A DNA stretch of 8,824 bases from an uncultured Bacteroidales bacterium (GTDB lineage Bacteria; Bacteroidota; Bacteroidia; Bacteroidales; UBA932), in contig CAMGTS010000043.1 in NCBI GenBank assembly GCA_946062035.1, positions 1-8,824 of the forward strand, written 5' to 3'. This document shows, piece after piece, positions 6,021-8,824 of this stretch. The notes beneath the pieces are model-generated. The model was not told the DNA's origin and did not search any database. It saw nothing but the letters and a program-made list of their open reading frames with translations. The translations under genes and the position numbers were made by a program. Within the stretch, counting starts at the first letter, position 1. The number at the start of each line of letters is the position of its first letter.

Positions 6021-7988
6021 TTATTCTTCTTTCTTCGCCTTTAAGCTGCTGAAAATCAGATAGGCCGCAATTGCGAGGTATGCTGCTATAGCGACATATT
6101 GTGCTCCGCTGCCCGCTGCCCATTCCTTGCTGAAAAAGTCGATATTCGCATATTTCATTATGGCGGAAACCACACCCATCAATGCTCCGCCGGCGATAAA
6201 GCCGCTGGCAAGTAATGTTCCTTTGTTGAGGCGTGCTTCGTTGAGAGCTTTGTCTTTGCTTCTTGAACCAACATACCAGGAAATCGCGCCTCCCGCAAGT
6301 AGAGGGAGGTTAAGGTCTATAGGAATGAACATGCCGAGCGCAAAAGCCAAGGCCGGAACTTTGCACCAATTGAGTATCAGTGCGATAACAGCACCAATAC
6401 CATAAAGAAGCCACGGTGCGCCCTGTCCGCTCATGAGAGGCTCGATAACAGCCGCCATAGCGTTTGCCTGTGGTGCGACAAGTGCGTTGTCACCGATGAA
6501 ACCGTATGTTTTGTTGAGAACAATCATTACGCCTCCTACTGTGGCTGCGGCAACCAATGTTCCTAAGAATTTCCAGCTTTCCTGAACTTTCGGTGTGTTG
6601 CCAATCCAGTATCCTATTTTTAAATCAGTAATAAAACTTCCTGAAACTGAGAGTGCTGTGCAGACAACACCTCCGATTATCAACGAGGCTACCATGCCCG
6701 GTACACCTCTTAGTCCGCAAGCTACAAGTACAACAGAGCCAAGTATCAATGTCATCAAAGTCATTCCGCTTACAGGATTGCTGCCGACAATTGCGATTGC
6801 GTTCGCGGCGACAGTCGTGAAGAGGAACGCTATGATTGCGACAATCAGAAGCGCGACTATTGCAAGCATGAGTTTGTTCTGATCAGGAATAACCCCGAAA
6901 TAGAAGAACGCAAAAGTCGCTATGAGTGCGATAATCATTCCCCAAACAATAATCTTCATGCTTATATCTCTCTGAGTTCTAATCTCTTCTGCGCTTGTGC
7001 CTTTGTTTCCTTTGAAGCTTTTGCCGGCAAGTGTGACGGCGGATTTGATCACCCCTGAAGATTTTATGATACCGATTATACCGGCAACCGCAATACCTCC
7101 GATACCTATCTGTCGTGCATATGATGAAAATATCATTTCTGGACTCATGTTAGCTACGCCGTCGAATGTAGTGCCAAGTACCGTAACTGTCTCAGCTCCG
7201 CATAGTGCTGACAATAAAGGTATTATAATGAACCAAACAAGGAATGAGCCGCAACATATGATAAATGCGTACTTAAGTCCGATGATATAGCCGAGACCCA
7301 AAACAGCTGCGCCGACATTGTATTTTACCATTAGCTTCGCTTTGTCAGCAACTACAGAACCCCAGTGAGTTACGGTAGTATAGATGGTTTCGCTCCACCA
7401 TCCGAAACTTGACACTATAAAGTCGTAAAGCCCACCGATAAGACCGCTGACAAGAAGAAGCAGCGCTCCACCATTCTTGCCTTCGCTGCTCTTGATGACC
7501 TGCGTTGTGGCTGTCGCTTCTGGGAAAGGATACTCGCCATCCTTTTCCTTTACGAAGTATTTTCTGAACGGTATCAGGAAAAGTATTCCGAGAACACCGC
7601 CTAACAGGCTGGATAAGAATACTTTAACAAAGTCTACAGAAATTTCGGGATATTTGGCCTGAAGTATATACAGGGCCGGCAATGTGAAGATCGCGCCAGC
7701 GACTATTCCTCCGGAACACGCCCCTATAGATTGTATCATAACATTCTCACCGAGAGCGTTCTTTCTCTTCATCGCAGTGGAAAGTCCTACGGCTATAATC
7801 GCAATAGGGATAGCGGCTTCAAAGACCTGCCCCACTTTAAGACCTAAGTAAGCTGCTGCGGCAGAGAATATTATGGTCATTAATAAACCGATGGTGACGC
7901 TGTATGCGGTCGCCTCTTTGTACTTTTTGTCTGGTGAAAGAAGCGGTTTATACTCAGGCTTCTTTTCTTTCTTTTCAAGTTCTCCCAT
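6021..7988 (-). CDS. OPT-family oligopeptide transporter
   Basis: A 655-residue polytopic inner-membrane protein of the oligopeptide transporter (OPT) family, which in bacteria is thought to take up short peptides by ion-coupled symport. The N-terminal ~25 residues are charged and cytoplasmic. They are followed by about 14-16 hydrophobic segments, the first at about 28-50. Family hallmarks include ENVMIQSIGACSGG (81-94) with a following FTLPALYIL segment, and the loop EYPFPEATATTQVI (152-165). A later loop contains GSNPVSGMTLMT. Length and full hydrophobic coverage fit an intact prokaryotic member. The ATG at 7988 is supported by the -7 promoter element 26 nt upstream and by the sensible start of the cytoplasmic tail. 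The peptidase T gene follows in the same orientation, giving a coherent import-and-hydrolysis unit. Substrate specificity cannot be read from sequence; some OPT relatives move metal-chelate compounds, but the pepT neighbour favours peptides. Confidence 0.94.
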   Translation of the reverse strand: MGELEKKEKKPEYKPLLSPDKKYKEATAYSVTIGLLMTIIFSAAAAYLGLKVGQVFEAAIPIAIIAVGLSTAMKRKNALGENVMIQSIGACSGGIVAGAIFTLPALYILQAKYPEISVDFVKVFLSSLLGGVLGILFLIPFRKYFVKEKDGEYPFPEATATTQVIKSSEGKNGGALLLLVSGLIGGLYDFIVSSFGWWSETIYTTVTHWGSVVADKAKLMVKYNVGAAVLGLGYIIGLKYAFIICCGSFLVWFIIIPLLSALCGAETVTVLGTTFDGVANMSPEMIFSSYARQIGIGGIAVAGIIGIIKSSGVIKSAVTLAGKSFKGNKGTSAEEIRTQRDISMKIIVWGMIIALIATFAFFYFGVIPDQNKLMLAIVALLIVAIIAFLFTTVAANAIAIVGSNPVSGMTLMTLILGSVVLVACGLRGVPGMVASLIIGGVVCTALSVSGSFITDLKIGYWIGNTPKVQESWKFLGTLVAAATVGGVMIVLNKTYGFIGDNALVAPQANAMAAVIEPLMSGQGAPWLLYGIGAVIALILNWCKVPALAFALGMFIPIDLNLPLLAGGAISWYVGSRSKDKALNEARLNKGTLLASGFIAGGALMGVVSAIMKYANIDFFSKEWAAGSGAQYVAIAAYLAIAAYLIFSSLKAKKEE

Positions 7989-7989
7989 A

Positions 7990-8013
7990 AGTATCAGATA
8001 TCGAGTTGATACT
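7990..8013. promoter_or_regulatory. Inverted repeat at the transporter promoter/start, possible operator
   Basis: AGTATCA (7990-7996) and TGATACT (8007-8013) form a perfect 7-bp inverted repeat with a 10-nt spacer containing the palindrome GATATC. It fills the space between the transporter's -7 element (8015-8022) and its ATG (7988), and probably covers the transcription start. Most of the outer arm would then be untranscribed, which favours a protein-binding operator over an mRNA hairpin. The function is inferred; arms this short in AT-rich DNA can occur by chance. Confidence 0.35.
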
Positions 8014-8014
8014 A

Positions 8015-8022
8015 CAAATTTA
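8015..8022 (-). promoter_or_regulatory. Bacteroidetes -7 promoter element for the transporter-pepT operon
   Basis: Read on the minus strand this is TAAATTTG, an exact match to the Bacteroidetes -7 consensus TAnnTTTG. It lies 26 nt upstream of the transporter ATG, giving a predicted leader of about 20 nt. The position where a -33 TTTG would be expected reads CCCT, so only the -7 half is recognisable, which may mean a weak or activator-dependent promoter. Confidence 0.6.
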
Positions 8023-8100
8023 TTAATATCATCTGATTTTGAGGGTTTTTATTGGTTGTAAACTCATGTGCTGAAGGTTTTGCGGTGTTGGCGGTCTGCT

Positions 8101-8131
8101 TTTGCTCTTGGCTTGCAGATTATTATCTTTG
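8101..8131 (+). promoter_or_regulatory. Complete Bacteroidetes-type promoter (-33 TTTG, -7 TATCTTTG)
   Basis: TTTG at 8101-8104 and TATCTTTG at 8124-8131 are separated by 19 nt, within the 19-21 nt spacing of the primary-sigma promoter in Bacteroidetes, and both boxes match consensus exactly. The predicted transcription start, about 8137-8140, is roughly 25 nt upstream of the ATG at 8163. This is the best promoter in the window. It is divergent to the transporter promoter, with the two -7 boxes about 100 nt apart. Confidence 0.8.
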
Positions 8132-8162
8132 TAGAATCGTGATATATATTAAGCGTTTTAAG

Positions 8163-8824
8163 ATGAGACCTTTGAATAAATTCTCCAGGGCTGTTTTGCT
8201 TTGCATCCTCTTCTTTATTACAGCCTTTGGCTCGACCGCTTTTGGCCAATCAAATACAAGTGATTCATTAAGAGTTCTTTGCACAAAATATGACAAGAGC
8301 TCCGGACTCGATGGTATGGTTACGGTTTCGGCCATTTTGGATGTTGACTCTCTCTTGCAGCCGATGTACATGATAGGGGATTCTGTGGTTAACTTCTTCA
8401 GCGACATCAAGGTCTCTTCTATTCAGAAGATTCATTATATCACAAACAAAAAGCTTACAAAGAAATTCGGGAAGAATCTTAATAATGGTGTTATCATATT
8501 GGAGTTGAAGCCCGGAGAGGAGTTTGACGCATGCCAGGTTTTGCCGGATGTGGAAAATTCTACACGAAATGCGTTCGCGACCAAATTTTCAGTTGCGGAT
8601 ATGGATAACACATCGGGCGTTTTTCAAGATGTCGCGAATAATTTGGTTGAATCCTATGGTACTGATGATGAGGTGTTTAGAATGCACATGAAAGGCGATC
8701 CTAATGCTTGTGCGATACTTGCGGTAGACTCCCTTAATAGAAAGACATTCGTAAAATCATTCAATGATTTCCGTCAGGGTGCGATAGGGGATATTTCGGC
8801 GTATGACTCCTCAGAGGCAGTTAA
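8163..8824 (+). CDS. Secreted protein of unknown function with a SusC-plug-like segment (3' end outside window)
   Basis: An open frame of 220 codons that starts at ATG 8163 and is still open at the window end, so the C-terminus is missing. The N-terminus is a clear Sec signal peptide: basic residues, a hydrophobic core (about 10-23) and a likely cleavage after ALA-like AFG (26-28), before Gln29. The mature part begins with a β-rich segment (LDGMVTVSAILDVDS). Residues about 82-116 (DIKVSSIQKIHYITNKKLTK, then KFGKNLNNGVIILELK) resemble the plug motif of SusC-type receptors, where a D-I-x-S-I strand, a Tyr/Phe-Gly turn and N-G-V-I-x-I follow each other. Beyond that I recognise nothing. A consensus promoter lies 32 nt upstream. 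A GTG at 8139 is in frame, but it falls at the predicted transcription start and would spoil the signal peptide. The protein is probably periplasmic or surface-associated. Confidence 0.8.
   Translation, partial: MRPLNKFSRAVLLCILFFITAFGSTAFGQSNTSDSLRVLCTKYDKSSGLDGMVTVSAILDVDSLLQPMYMIGDSVVNFFSDIKVSSIQKIHYITNKKLTKKFGKNLNNGVIILELKPGEEFDACQVLPDVENSTRNAFATKFSVADMDNTSGVFQDVANNLVESYGTDDEVFRMHMKGDPNACAILAVDSLNRKTFVKSFNDFRQGAIGDISAYDSSEAV

Noticed and set aside
8064..8410. Minus-strand open frames at 8064-8249 and 8123-8410
   Set aside because: They are antisense to the secreted protein that starts at 8163 and its promoter. The plus-strand frame has a signal peptide and consensus promoter; these have neither.

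Overview
The window looks like a chromosomal segment of a member of the Bacteroidales, possibly a Muribaculaceae-like gut bacterium. Three things point there: a TonB-dependent receptor with a carboxypeptidase-D-regulatory-like N-terminal domain paired with a DUF4249 lipoprotein; promoters of the Bacteroidetes type (TAnnTTTG at -7, TTTG near -33); and start codons preceded by A/T-rich sequence rather than Shine-Dalgarno motifs. The family-level placement is an inference.

Layout. (1) Positions 1-54 are the last 17 codons of a plus-strand gene whose body lies outside the window, followed by a strong inverted repeat (57-99) that probably terminates transcription from both sides. (2) Positions 128-4533 hold a minus-strand cluster. 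In transcription order it has a small lipoprotein (4533-4012), a 76-codon ORF overlapping it by ATGA (4015-3785), an 868-residue TonB-dependent outer-membrane receptor (3752-1146) and a DUF4249 surface lipoprotein (1141-128). Short gaps (overlap, 32 nt, 4 nt) suggest one operon for outer-membrane uptake or sensing of an unknown ligand. (3) Positions 4633-7988 hold a second minus-strand unit: an OPT-family oligopeptide transporter (7988-6021), then peptidase T, closed by a textbook intrinsic terminator at 4633-4666. The transporter would import short peptides and PepT would cut tripeptides in the cytoplasm. (4) A divergent intergenic region (7989-8162) holds a -7 element for the transporter and a complete -33/-7 promoter for a plus-strand secreted protein of unknown function. 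That protein starts at 8163 and runs off the window end; part of it resembles the plug motif of SusC-type receptors.

Most notable points. The pepT reading frame has no ATG, GTG or TTG start that would give the full-length enzyme. Extending it upstream to an ACG codon just after an in-frame stop restores a 409-residue PepT with the conserved N-terminus, so this gene either uses a rare non-AUG start or has a mutated start codon. The two small ORFs ahead of the receptor look like either a translationally coupled pair or one broken secreted protein. The receptor gene has a clear internal base-composition step, with a GC-rich signal/regulatory/plug part and an AT-richer, patchy barrel part.

I found no tRNA, rRNA, CRISPR array, insertion sequence or phage gene, and nothing that is clearly a new defence or mobile system.
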